NCBI GenBank assembly: GCA_035541875.1
Contig: DATKML010000046.1
Coordinates: 1 to 64,000, forward strand
Direction of reading: 5' to 3'
DNA from: JAJPHI01 sp035541875
GTDB lineage: Bacteria; Desulfobacterota; Binatia; Binatales; Binataceae
Length of the DNA: 64,000 nt
Positions 25,670 through 33,723 of this stretch are shown in pieces. Position 1 is the first letter of the stretch. Each line of letters begins with the position of its first letter. The position numbers and the translations under genes were made by a program. The notes beneath the pieces were generated by a model, which saw only the letters and a program-made list of their open reading frames with translations, searched no databases and was not told where the DNA came from.

Positions 25670-27036
25670 GGTGGTGTCGGTCAATTGGTAGAAAAGTAAT
25701 TGGCATCAGCCATCGACGAGCGAGCGGTTGACTCTGCAGTTGCTTACGCGGCCTCCATTTGTGAACTAGTCAGATCCTGCCAACCGACGAGACGGCGCAG
25801 GCGTACTTGGCCACTGCGCAAGAGACCGAACAGCAAGAACAGCACGGCCTCTTCACTGGGTAGCGACGCCTGGGTTTTGGTCCGCCGGCGAAACTCCTCA
25901 TTGATCCGTTCCAGCGCGTTGGTGGTGCGCAAGGCTTTCCACTGCGAGGGCGGGAAAGCGGTGAAGGTGAAGAGTTCGTCACCGGCCTCCTCGAAGCTGG
26001 CACTGACGGCCTTGCAGCGCAGCTTCCATTTGCGCAGAAAGCCCACGCGCGCCTGTTCGATCACTTCGCGGCTTGGGTCGTAGATCATGCGCCGATAATC
26101 CTCGGCCAGTTCCTCGCGCAGATGCGCCGGCGCCTTGGCCAGCAGATTCCATAGCTTGTGGTTGGTACAACGCTGGATCGCGAGCTGGGGCCATTGCACC
26201 TTAAGCGCCGCGGCCAGCCCCGGATTGCCATCAATCACAGCCAACCGCGGGGCGCCGAGATGGCGTGCGGCCAGAGCGCGCACCGCGTCGAGCCAGGCTT
26301 GCTCGCTTTCGCCCCCGGCCAGGCGTAAATCGAGCACCACGCGTTGGCCGTTGGCGCACACGCCCAGCGTGACCAGCACCGGCACCCGCACGCGCTTTTT
26401 CCCGATCCTCACGCGCGGATACCAGCCGTCCAAAAACAGGTAACGACTGTTCAGTTCGCCGAGATCACGTTGGGCCCAGACCGCGAAGTCTTCCCGCAGC
26501 CGCCCCATCAGGCGCGATACCGCATCCTTCGACAGCGGCGCGCCACGCAGCAGCGGCGCAAGTGCTCCGCGCAGCCGACGCGTATTGGTGCCGCTCAGGT
26601 AGACCCCCAAAATCGCTTCGTCGATGCGCTCGGTCCGGCGCTGATAGCGCGGAATCATCCGGCTCTGCCACTCGTGGTCCCGCCCATCGTCAGCTTCGAG
26701 GCGCGCCCGCGGCAGCGTGATCGTGGTCGCCCCGAGACTGGTCGTCAACGTGCGGGCGCGCTTGCCGTGCCGGTAGCCAGCCCGAACCGCGCCCACCCGT
26801 TGCGAGCGGGCGGCGCCCAGCGCCGCCACCAGTTCTTCCTCGACGAGGGCCTCGATCGTGGCGCGAATCCGCTCCCGCATCAGATCCTCGAGCGTGGCTT
26901 TCTCTGCCCCGCCAACCCTGCTATCCGTCTCCATGGCGTCATCCTCCGGCACCCGCCACCAAGCGGGCGCGAGTTGTGGCTCAACTCGCCGGATCTTGAC
27001 GCCTTTTTACTTTTCCACCAACTCCGCGACACTACC
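25670..27036. mobile_element. Complete IS256-family insertion sequence
   Basis: A 1367-bp element. The left end (GGTGGTGTCGG at 25670) and the right end read inward from 27036 (GGTAGTGTCGC) match at 24 of 30 positions, including shared TTGGT and GAAAAGTAA blocks. It is flanked by a 9-bp duplication, TGCTGCTCG. The single transposase gene is intact. Structure and duplication length fit IS256, and the intact ends and duplication suggest a fairly recent insertion. It landed in the intergenic space between the nitronate monooxygenase and MetE-like genes, breaking no recognisable gene. Confidence 0.92.
25744..26934 (-). CDS. IS256-family DDE transposase
   Basis: A 396-residue mutator-type transposase. 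The catalytic triad is visible: Asp169 in LFLDGWYP, Asp235 in AVIDGNPG and Glu342 in TTNALERINEEFRRR. The C-terminal QRCTNHKLWN motif between the second Asp and Glu is typical of IS256. The start is ATG at 26934 after GGAGG; a GTG at 26952 is an alternative. The frame is intact with no frameshift, so it may be active. Confidence 0.95.
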   Translation of the reverse strand: METDSRVGGAEKATLEDLMRERIRATIEALVEEELVAALGAARSQRVGAVRAGYRHGKRARTLTTSLGATTITLPRARLEADDGRDHEWQSRMIPRYQRRTERIDEAILGVYLSGTNTRRLRGALAPLLRGAPLSKDAVSRLMGRLREDFAVWAQRDLGELNSRYLFLDGWYPRVRIGKKRVRVPVLVTLGVCANGQRVVLDLRLAGGESEQAWLDAVRALAARHLGAPRLAVIDGNPGLAAALKVQWPQLAIQRCTNHKLWNLLAKAPAHLREELAEDYRRMIYDPSREVIEQARVGFLRKWKLRCKAVSASFEEAGDELFTFTAFPPSQWKALRTTNALERINEEFRRRTKTQASLPSEEAVLFLLFGLLRSGQVRLRRLVGWQDLTSSQMEAA

Positions 27037-27045
27037 TGCTGCTCG
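27037..27045. repeat. Right copy of 9-bp IS target-site duplication
   Basis: TGCTGCTCG directly after the right inverted repeat, identical to 25661-25669. Confidence 0.85.
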
Positions 27046-27062
27046 AATGTTTTGCAGCTCTA

Positions 27063-28103
27063 CTATTTGCTCAAACGTTCCGCGACCTCGCGATGAAGCC
27101 GTAAGACCTCAGTAAGTGTTTCCGGGTCGCGGCGGCCGAGACCACATTCAGTCGCGACACCGAAACGCGGCAAATGCTGCCTGGCTATCGCTGCCCGAGC
27201 GAGCGCTCCTTCGACACTGTCCTGCCGATGAATCAGACCAAGGTACAACTTGGTATCGCCGATCGTGAGATCGCGCAGGGGCGCGAAGTAGTTATCATCC
27301 CGTCGATTAACCGGCACCGGCATATGCACCCAATCGACGCGGCGACCGGAGTGAGCGACGGCAAGGTTCGCCATATCCACCGAAAGCGAAAGGCTGTCAG
27401 GTTCGACCAGATGGCGATGGCCCAGGTCGCCGTAGCAGAGGTGATAACCGAGCATCGCTGATGACGGCACCGACTTACCAAGTTGCTCGAACGAAGCTGC
27501 TGCGCGCGCAAGCGGGTCGCCTTCCAGCAGGCCGTGCTTGGTCGCGATTTCCAGAATCTCGACGCAAACGTCCCACTGGATCGCGAGATCCTGTGCGGGA
27601 ATTTGCGCGCAGATCTTTTCGATCTCGCGCATCATGGCGGGTACATAGCCGCGATAGACACGTTCCAGATCCTGCGGCTGATCGAAGAAAGTGACGCATC
27701 CGCCGAGCGGTGTCGGCAAACTTACCTGGAAGCGGAGACCATCGGGAATCGCTCCCTGCTTGCGCATCTCCGCGAACAGCCGATACGACTCCACCGCCCA
27801 TCCGGCGTATTTCAAGTCGTCGAACTGAATGACGTTGGTTCCCGGCTTGAGCCGAAAGATCCAATTGTCCAGATAGCTGACCGCAAGGCCATCGGTCGTC
27901 GGCGGGCGTCGGATCGTTTCAATCGCAGGATGCTGATGAAAGACCAGCAGCGCCTGGCATTGAATCCAACTCTTGCGCGGGCCGACTTCCCCGTCGGGGA
28001 GGGCTTGCAGGTGATGCTCCAGTTCGCTGGAGCAGATTTGAAAGACCTCGCGAGCCGACTCCCGTGGCACACTGCCTACGAGCAGAACGTCACCGGTAGT
28101 CAT
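27063..28103 (-). CDS. MetE C-terminal-domain-like (UROD/MetE superfamily) protein
   Basis: A 346-residue TIM-barrel protein; the start ATG at 28103 has GGAGG nine bases upstream. It begins VLLVGSVPRESAREVFQICS and contains LALIQWDVCVE-type barrel strands. A putative zinc site is formed by H-x-C in GYHLCYGDLGH plus Cys in ATECGLGRR near the C-terminus, as in cobalamin-independent methionine synthase. It lacks the MetE N-terminal domain, so it probably transfers a methyl group from a small donor or acts on a C-S bond. Its neighbours are LLM and molybdenum hydroxylase genes. The reaction is not assignable. Confidence 0.7.
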   Translation of the reverse strand: MTTGDVLLVGSVPRESAREVFQICSSELEHHLQALPDGEVGPRKSWIQCQALLVFHQHPAIETIRRPPTTDGLAVSYLDNWIFRLKPGTNVIQFDDLKYAGWAVESYRLFAEMRKQGAIPDGLRFQVSLPTPLGGCVTFFDQPQDLERVYRGYVPAMMREIEKICAQIPAQDLAIQWDVCVEILEIATKHGLLEGDPLARAAASFEQLGKSVPSSAMLGYHLCYGDLGHRHLVEPDSLSLSVDMANLAVAHSGRRVDWVHMPVPVNRRDDNYFAPLRDLTIGDTKLYLGLIHRQDSVEGALARAAIARQHLPRFGVATECGLGRRDPETLTEVLRLHREVAERLSK

Positions 28104-28229
28104 AGCGAGATCCTCCTTGCGTCGCCATCGTGATCTTGGGTTCGCGATGAGGGGTAGAGCCTGCAAAACATATGTTACGCAAAGAAAGGGGAGGGGGGCC
28201 CTAGTCCACCCTCCCTACGCGATTTCGGA

Positions 28230-29348
28230 TTAACGGCCCGCAGCTGCGACGCTCTCGCTCGCAACTGTGCGATGCGGGTTGTAGTAGGGCAGGACGTGTT
28301 TCCCGATCAGACGCAGTGACTTCATGATGTTCTGATGCGGGATACGGCCGGCCTGCTTGAAGAAGATGATCTGGCTGACGCCAGCCTTTTCGAAGCGTTC
28401 CAGCTTGCGATTCACGTAATCGGGATCGCCGACGATAACCATCTCATGATTCTTGAGCTGCTCGTCAGTCGCCTTGGAGGGATCCTGATCCATCGCGAAG
28501 ACGTTGCGCAGGTACTCATAAGAATACAACTGGTTCTTGACCATCAGCGGTTCGAACAGTTTGGCGACATTGGTGAAGAACCAGCGTGCGCCGTCGAGCC
28601 CGATAGCCTCGTCCTCCTTGTTCTCGCAGACGTGGCATACGGTGACTGCAGCAAAGTTATCATTCGCGACTTTCGGAATCTGGTCGCTGCGGGTCGTGAT
28701 CGCCTTGCGATGCATCTCCATCGAGGCCTGGACCTGCTCCCAGTTGAAGTTGAAGCTGAGCACGCCGAGTCCGCGATCCCCCGCCATCGCGTAGCTCTCG
28801 GGGGCGACGCAAGCCATCCACATCGGCGGATGAGGCTTCTGGATTGGCTTCGGCACGACACGGCGTGGCGGAATCTTCATCAGCTGGCCGTCGTACTCGA
28901 GAATGTCTTCGGTCCACGCCTTAACGATAATCTCCAGCGCTTCACGCACCTCCTGACGGGTACGATCGTAATCGACCGAGAAACCGTCGAGTTCCTGCGC
29001 CGTGGTGGAGCGGCCAGTTCCGAGCTCCATACGGCCGTTGCTCATGATATCGAGCACGGCGGCCTGCTCGGCCACTTTAATCGGATTATTGAACTTGAAA
29101 GGGAGCAAGCGGACGCCATGAGCGATGCGGATATTCTTGGTCCGCTGGCTGACCGCACCGTAAAAGACCTCAGGCGCTGAGCTGTGCGAGTACTCTTCAA
29201 GGAAGTGATGCTCGACCTCCCACACGTAATCGATTCCGATATGGTCCGCGAGTTCGATCTGGGCGAGCGCTTGCCAATAGATGTTGTACTCGCTCATCGC
29301 GTTCCACGGACGCGGGGTTTCCATCTCATACAGCATGCCGAATTTCAT
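28230..29348 (-). CDS. Luciferase-like (LLM) flavin-dependent oxidoreductase
   Basis: A 372-residue luciferase-superfamily monooxygenase. It shows MKFGMLYEMETPRPW, DHIGIDYVWEVEHHFLEEYS (the ExHH segment of alkanal-monooxygenase-like proteins), RTKNIRIAHGVRLLPFKFN, and VLDIMSNGRMELGTGRSTTA. Flavin and aldehyde/alkane-type substrates are typical of the family. It lies on the same strand between the MoaD-like and MetE-like genes. A GC-rich inverted repeat just past its stop (28190-28216, GGGAGGG/CCCTCCC) may end transcription. Confident on family only. Confidence 0.85.
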   Translation of the reverse strand: MKFGMLYEMETPRPWNAMSEYNIYWQALAQIELADHIGIDYVWEVEHHFLEEYSHSSAPEVFYGAVSQRTKNIRIAHGVRLLPFKFNNPIKVAEQAAVLDIMSNGRMELGTGRSTTAQELDGFSVDYDRTRQEVREALEIIVKAWTEDILEYDGQLMKIPPRRVVPKPIQKPHPPMWMACVAPESYAMAGDRGLGVLSFNFNWEQVQASMEMHRKAITTRSDQIPKVANDNFAAVTVCHVCENKEDEAIGLDGARWFFTNVAKLFEPLMVKNQLYSYEYLRNVFAMDQDPSKATDEQLKNHEMVIVGDPDYVNRKLERFEKAGVSQIIFFKQAGRIPHQNIMKSLRLIGKHVLPYYNPHRTVASESVAAAGR

Positions 29349-29512
29349 AGATTCAGGTTCTCCTCCTGAGAGCTTGCGCAGCTTTTCGGTCTATCGCGTA
29401 ATCGGGCGGAAGTGTCAAGGCGAGGGTAAATTGATCACGGCGATTCGCTTCCCACAATCCCTCGGCTGCGCTCCAATTTGTCTGGCGCGCGAGGTGCCAG
29501 AAAGGCTCGGAG

Positions 29513-29779
29513 TTAAAGGCCGCCGCCGATCGCCGGGACGAAGAAGATCTCGCTGTTCTCCTTAACCTTATCGAGCAGGCCGCCGGTGCCCATATCCCCG
29601 TCGATCGAAACCGCAATCGAAGGCTTTAGCTCGCCGTTCTGCAATAGATACTCCCCGAAGCCTGGGAATTGGCGTTCGAGGTCTTCGATGACGAGACCAA
29701 TATTGCGGCCCGACACGGTGACCCGATCGGCCCCATCAGTGAGTTTGCGTAAAAGAGCAGGAACAACCACAGTAGCCAT
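29513..29779 (-). CDS. MoaD/ThiS-like ubiquitin-fold sulfur carrier with GGGL end
   Basis: An 88-residue beta-grasp protein. VVVPALLRKLTDGADRVTV matches the MoaD N-terminus, and SEIFFVPAIGGGL ends the protein. Typical sulfur carriers end exactly in Gly-Gly. Here a single Leu follows the glycines, so a residue would have to be removed before adenylation, or the protein is not used as a carrier. It follows the hydroxylase large subunit gene, which needs a molybdopterin cofactor, so a role in cofactor sulfuration is plausible. Confidence 0.75.
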   Translation of the reverse strand: MATVVVPALLRKLTDGADRVTVSGRNIGLVIEDLERQFPGFGEYLLQNGELKPSIAVSIDGDMGTGGLLDKVKENSEIFFVPAIGGGL

Positions 29780-29784
29780 AAGTG

Positions 29785-29813
29785 AAAAAGGGTCGGGTCT
29801 CGCGACCCGACCC
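29785..29813 (-). terminator. Terminator-like hairpin between hydroxylase and MoaD-like genes
   Basis: GGGTCGGGTC (29790-29799) pairs perfectly with GACCCGACCC (29804-29813), with a TCGC loop. On the minus strand it is followed by CTTTTTCAC. It would attenuate transcription from the M-S-L operon before the MoaD-like gene, which starts six bases after the T-run. Confidence 0.8.
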
Positions 29814-29839
29814 CTACTCCTGTTCAGCGTTTGTTCTGT

Positions 29840-32122
29840 TTAGCGCCCAGCTGCTGCGATTTGGGTGTCGGAGCCGCTGCGCTTGTTAATAATAGCCTTG
29901 AGCAGACGCGGAGGCGACATCGGCAGCACGTTCATCCGAACGCCAACCGCGTTCGCGATCGCATTGGCGACTGCTGCCGGCGGCGGAACGATGTTAACTT
30001 CGCCGACGCCACGTGAACCAATCGGATGGCCGGGGGCCGGAACCTCAACGAGGATCGTTTCGATCTCGGGAAGGTCAAGGCAGGTCGGCATCCGATAATC
30101 GAGCAATCCGAAGTTACGCAGATTGCCGCGGTCGTCGTAAACGTACTCCTCGTTCAACGCCCAGCCGATTCCCTGCGCCGTGCCACCCTGCATCTGGCCT
30201 TCGACGTAGCTCGGATGGAGCGCCTTGCCCACGTCCTGGGCGCAGGTGGCGCGGAGCACCTTGACCTTGCCGGTATCCGGATCGACTTCGACGTCGATCA
30301 GGGTGGCGGCGAACGAGGGTCCGACGGCGCGTAGGTTCACGCTCGCCTGACCGCTGACCGGTCCGCCGGTACGAGCGAACTTGGCCACTACTTCCTTGAA
30401 CGTCAGCTTCTTGGACGGATCGCTCGCCGCATAGAAAGAGCCGTCTTCGTAGGCGATCTCCTCGGGCTTCTTCTCCAGCAGCTTCGCGGCGCGTTCCTTC
30501 AACTGCTTAACCGCGTCTTCGGCTGCCGCAAAAACGGCTGCGCCTGTGGTAACTGCGGTACGGCTGCCGCCGGTCATGTCGGTGTAGCCGATCGATTCGG
30601 TATCACCGACCGAGGGACGCACGTCTTCAGCTTTGATACCGAGGACCTCCGCCGCGACCATCGCCTGTGCCGCACGGGTGCCGCCGACATCGACCGAGCC
30701 GATAACCAAGCTCGCGGTGCCGTCGCCATTGACGTTCACAACCGCCGAGGAGTTCATCCCGACGTTGAACCAGAAGCCGCCGGCCACGCCGCGTCCGCGG
30801 TTCGGGCCTTCGAGCTTGGACTTGTAATGCGGGCTGTTCTTCAGCGCTTCAAGGCACTCGACGTAGCCGATCTTCTTGAACGGAGGTCCAGCGGTCTGTG
30901 CGGTGCCTTCCTTGGCAGCGTTGAGCAGGCGGAACTCGATCTGGTCGATACCGCACTTCTCGGCAAGTTCGTTGATCACCGTTTCGGAGGCCATCGCCGC
31001 GTTGGTCGCACCCGGTGCGCGGTAGGCCGCGGTCTTGGGGCGATTCACCAGCACGTCGTATGCATCGATGATCATGTGCGGGATATCGTACGGAGCGATG
31101 ATAACCATCGCGCCCGCGCCCACCGGTGAGCCCGGATAGGCCCCCGCTTCGTAGGCCATCCAAACCTGGGCGGCGGTGATTTTGCCGTCCTTGGTGCAGC
31201 CCATCTTGCAGCGGATCGTCGAACCGGAGGTTGGTCCCGTCGCCTTGAGCACATCGGCGCGCGACATGATCATCTTGACCGGCTTGCCGGTCTTCTTGGA
31301 CAGAGCCAAAGCGATCGGATCGAGATAGACCGTCAGCTTGCCGCCGAAGCCGCCGCCAATTTCAGCCGGAACGACCTTCAGCGTGGTCTCGGGAATGCCA
31401 CAAACGGCCGCAGCGAGGGCGCGGACGGCGAAGCTGCCCTGCGTCGAAGTCCAAATCGTGGACTTGCCGTCGGCGTTGTAAACTGCCAAGGCGTTATGGG
31501 GTTCAAGATACCCCTGATGGACCATCGCGGTCTTGAACTCACGCTCGACCACGTAGTCAGCGGCCTTGAAACCGTCCTCAACCTCGCCGCGCTTGAACTG
31601 GATATGGCTGGCGACGTTGGTTTCCTTGTCGCCTTCCTCTTTGTTGCGCAGCTTGGGGTTGAGGATCGTCGCGCCGGTCTTCATCGCGTCCTCGACGGTC
31701 ATCACCGGCGGGAGCACTTCGTACTCGACTTCAATCAGGCGGACCGCCTCTTCGGCGATATGCGCGCTGGTCGCGGCGACCGCGGCGATCGCATGGCCAT
31801 CATAGAGGACCTTGTTGCGAGCAAGCAGGTTCTGCGACAGATGAGCGAGATTGACCGGCGCTTCGCCCGCCATCTCCATCTTGTCGGGAAGATCGGGCAG
31901 ATCGGCGCTGGTGATTACGGCTTTGACGCCGGGCAGCGCGAGTGCCTTGTCGCACTTGATCGACTTGATTCGGGCGTGCGCGTGAGGGCTGCGCAGCATC
32001 TTGCCGTGCAGCATATCGGGGAGACTGTAGTCAGCGCCGTACTTGGCGCGACCAGTGACTTTATCAACGCCATCATGGCGAATCGGCCGGGTGCCGATAA
32101 CTTTAAAGGGTTTTGCTGCCAT
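29840..32122 (-). CDS. Molybdenum hydroxylase large subunit (xanthine dehydrogenase/CoxL form II-like)
   Basis: A 760-residue molybdopterin-binding subunit and a close paralogue of the protein at 21895-24228. It has RHDGVDKVTGRAKYGADYSL, EIGGGFGGKLTVYLDPIALA, and the catalytic Glu in RGVGEVNIVPPPAA. The active-site loop is AYRAPGATNAA, unlike the AYxCSFR of true CO dehydrogenase, so the substrate is probably an aromatic or heterocyclic compound or an aldehyde. Gene order on the minus strand is FAD subunit, FeS subunit, large subunit, giving a complete three-subunit cytosolic enzyme. Confidence 0.92.
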   Translation of the reverse strand: MAAKPFKVIGTRPIRHDGVDKVTGRAKYGADYSLPDMLHGKMLRSPHAHARIKSIKCDKALALPGVKAVITSADLPDLPDKMEMAGEAPVNLAHLSQNLLARNKVLYDGHAIAAVAATSAHIAEEAVRLIEVEYEVLPPVMTVEDAMKTGATILNPKLRNKEEGDKETNVASHIQFKRGEVEDGFKAADYVVEREFKTAMVHQGYLEPHNALAVYNADGKSTIWTSTQGSFAVRALAAAVCGIPETTLKVVPAEIGGGFGGKLTVYLDPIALALSKKTGKPVKMIMSRADVLKATGPTSGSTIRCKMGCTKDGKITAAQVWMAYEAGAYPGSPVGAGAMVIIAPYDIPHMIIDAYDVLVNRPKTAAYRAPGATNAAMASETVINELAEKCGIDQIEFRLLNAAKEGTAQTAGPPFKKIGYVECLEALKNSPHYKSKLEGPNRGRGVAGGFWFNVGMNSSAVVNVNGDGTASLVIGSVDVGGTRAAQAMVAAEVLGIKAEDVRPSVGDTESIGYTDMTGGSRTAVTTGAAVFAAAEDAVKQLKERAAKLLEKKPEEIAYEDGSFYAASDPSKKLTFKEVVAKFARTGGPVSGQASVNLRAVGPSFAATLIDVEVDPDTGKVKVLRATCAQDVGKALHPSYVEGQMQGGTAQGIGWALNEEYVYDDRGNLRNFGLLDYRMPTCLDLPEIETILVEVPAPGHPIGSRGVGEVNIVPPPAAVANAIANAVGVRMNVLPMSPPRLLKAIINKRSGSDTQIAAAGR

Positions 32123-32146
32123 ACTTCGAACCTCTACTCCTAGTTA

Positions 32147-32635
32147 CTAGGCTGCGCGGGCGCTGGAAAGTGTCTTAGCGGCGTCAACAACAGCACGCAC
32201 AATTTTATCATAGCCGGTGCAGCGGCAGAGGTTACCCGCCAGAGCATACCGGATTTCGGCCTCGGTCGGATTGGGCGTGCGGTCGAGCAGCGCCTTGGCC
32301 GACATCAGGACGCCGGGGGTGCAGATACCGCACTGAAGGGCGGCGTGTTCGAGGAATTTCTGCTGTAGGACGTGCAGACCCTCGGGACGAGCCAAGCCTT
32401 CGATCGTGTCGATCTTTTTGCCGTTCGCCTCGACGGCCAGTACGAGGCATGAGCAGGTCGGGCGTCCATCGACAACTACGGTGCAAGCGCCGCAGTCACC
32501 GGTGAGACAGCCTTCCTTGCTGCCGGTCAGTTCGAGTTCGTCGCGAAGGACTTCGAGGAGGCTCTCGCGCGGCTCACAGAGAAATTCGACGGTTTCGCCG
32601 TTGATAGTGGTTTCGACTACCGTTTTCTTTGCCAT
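32147..32635 (-). CDS. Molybdenum hydroxylase [2Fe-2S] subunit
   Basis: A 162-residue small subunit with both expected clusters. The plant-type ferredoxin domain has GSKEGCLTGDCGACTVVVDG with a further Cys in CSCLV. The helical domain has QCGICTPGVLMSAKALL and LCRCTGYDKIV. It carries electrons between the molybdenum site and FAD. Spacing to the large subunit gene is 24 bases, so the two are translated from one message. Confidence 0.95.
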   Translation of the reverse strand: MAKKTVVETTINGETVEFLCEPRESLLEVLRDELELTGSKEGCLTGDCGACTVVVDGRPTCSCLVLAVEANGKKIDTIEGLARPEGLHVLQQKFLEHAALQCGICTPGVLMSAKALLDRTPNPTEAEIRYALAGNLCRCTGYDKIVRAVVDAAKTLSSARAA

Positions 32636-32693
32636 TTTGCTTTTGCCGATTCGCTATATCTCTTAGTTCGATTTACTTCGGTTTCCGGTGGCC

Positions 32694-33578
32694 TTAGCGG
32701 CTTGTGGCCATGCGAGCCCGTTCAGCCGCAAGCGTCACCACGCGGCGCGTGAGGACACCCACCAGATGACGGCGGAATTCCGCCGTACCACGCATATCAT
32801 CGATTGGTGAGCTGGCCGCGATCGCTGCCTGCGCTGCCTTTTCGATCGTCCCCGCGTCGAGCTTCTTGCCAACTAGTGCGGCCGAGGCCTCTTTTGCGAA
32901 AATCGGGGTCGGGCCGACAGCGCCGAGACCAATCCGGGCAGCAGTGCAACGATCTTCGCCCAAGTCCAGGGTGATCGAAGCACCAACGCCGACGACCGCG
33001 ATATCCATTTCATTGCGCGGGATGAAGCGCTGATACGCGTCGCTCGAATGCGGTGCCGGTCCGGGGATCTGGAACTCGACGAGAATCTCGTCAGGAGCCA
33101 GCACGGTGCGTCCGGGGCCGGTGCAGAAATCCTCGGCGGCGACGATACGCTCGCCCTTCGAACCGAGCACGCGGCACTTCGCGCCCACGGCGATCAGGGC
33201 AGGAATCGTATCGGCGGCGGGTGACCCGTTGCAGAGATTACCGCCAACAGAGGCGCGGCTTTGAATCTGCAGCGAGCCAATCAGATGCGCGGCCTCAGTA
33301 AGACCGGGATAATACTTGCGCATGTCGGCGTTCTCGTGAATCTCGATCGCCGGCACGGCTGCGCCCAGTTTGAGCCCGTGCTGAACACTGAAGGAGATTT
33401 GCCGCAATTCGGGAATCTTCTTCAGATCGACCACGTACTCTGGGCGGCGCACAGCGGCGCGCATCTGGATAATCAAATCCGATCCGCCGCTCATTGCGCG
33501 TGCCTTTTCACCATGGGCAGCCATGAATTTGACTGCCTGATCTAATGTCGATGGACTTTCGTAGTTAATCGCGTGCAA
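32694..33578 (-). CDS. Molybdenum hydroxylase FAD-binding subunit
   Basis: A 294-residue medium subunit with the two FAD pyrophosphate motifs, ARAMSGGSDLIIQMR near residue 33 and ASVGGNLCNGSPAADTI near residue 110. The start is TTG at 33578 with AGGAGG ten bases upstream. It is the first gene of the M-S-L set. The family passes electrons from the FeS subunit to NAD or a respiratory acceptor. Confidence 0.93.
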   Translation of the reverse strand: MHAINYESPSTLDQAVKFMAAHGEKARAMSGGSDLIIQMRAAVRRPEYVVDLKKIPELRQISFSVQHGLKLGAAVPAIEIHENADMRKYYPGLTEAAHLIGSLQIQSRASVGGNLCNGSPAADTIPALIAVGAKCRVLGSKGERIVAAEDFCTGPGRTVLAPDEILVEFQIPGPAPHSSDAYQRFIPRNEMDIAVVGVGASITLDLGEDRCTAARIGLGAVGPTPIFAKEASAALVGKKLDAGTIEKAAQAAIAASSPIDDMRGTAEFRRHLVGVLTRRVVTLAAERARMATSR

Positions 33579-33723
33579 GGCCGCAAATCCTCCTAAGGCG
33601 GTGTAAGCTTACCGCTTCCCCTCTGTTCAGTCGCACAATTTAGTAAAAGGGCTGCGAAAAGACCACCCTAACGAGGGTTTGATCCCTCTCAGGCGGTCGG
33701 CCCCGCGGAAACCGGGGCTTCGA

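Noticed and set aside
21895..32122. Aerobic CO dehydrogenase (coxL) for the two large subunits
   Set aside because: Neither has the AYxCSFR active-site loop of form I CO dehydrogenase; both have AYRAPG.
33700..33718. GCCCCG/CGGGGC hairpin after the phosphotransferase gene as a terminator
   Set aside because: Short stem and no T-run on either strand.
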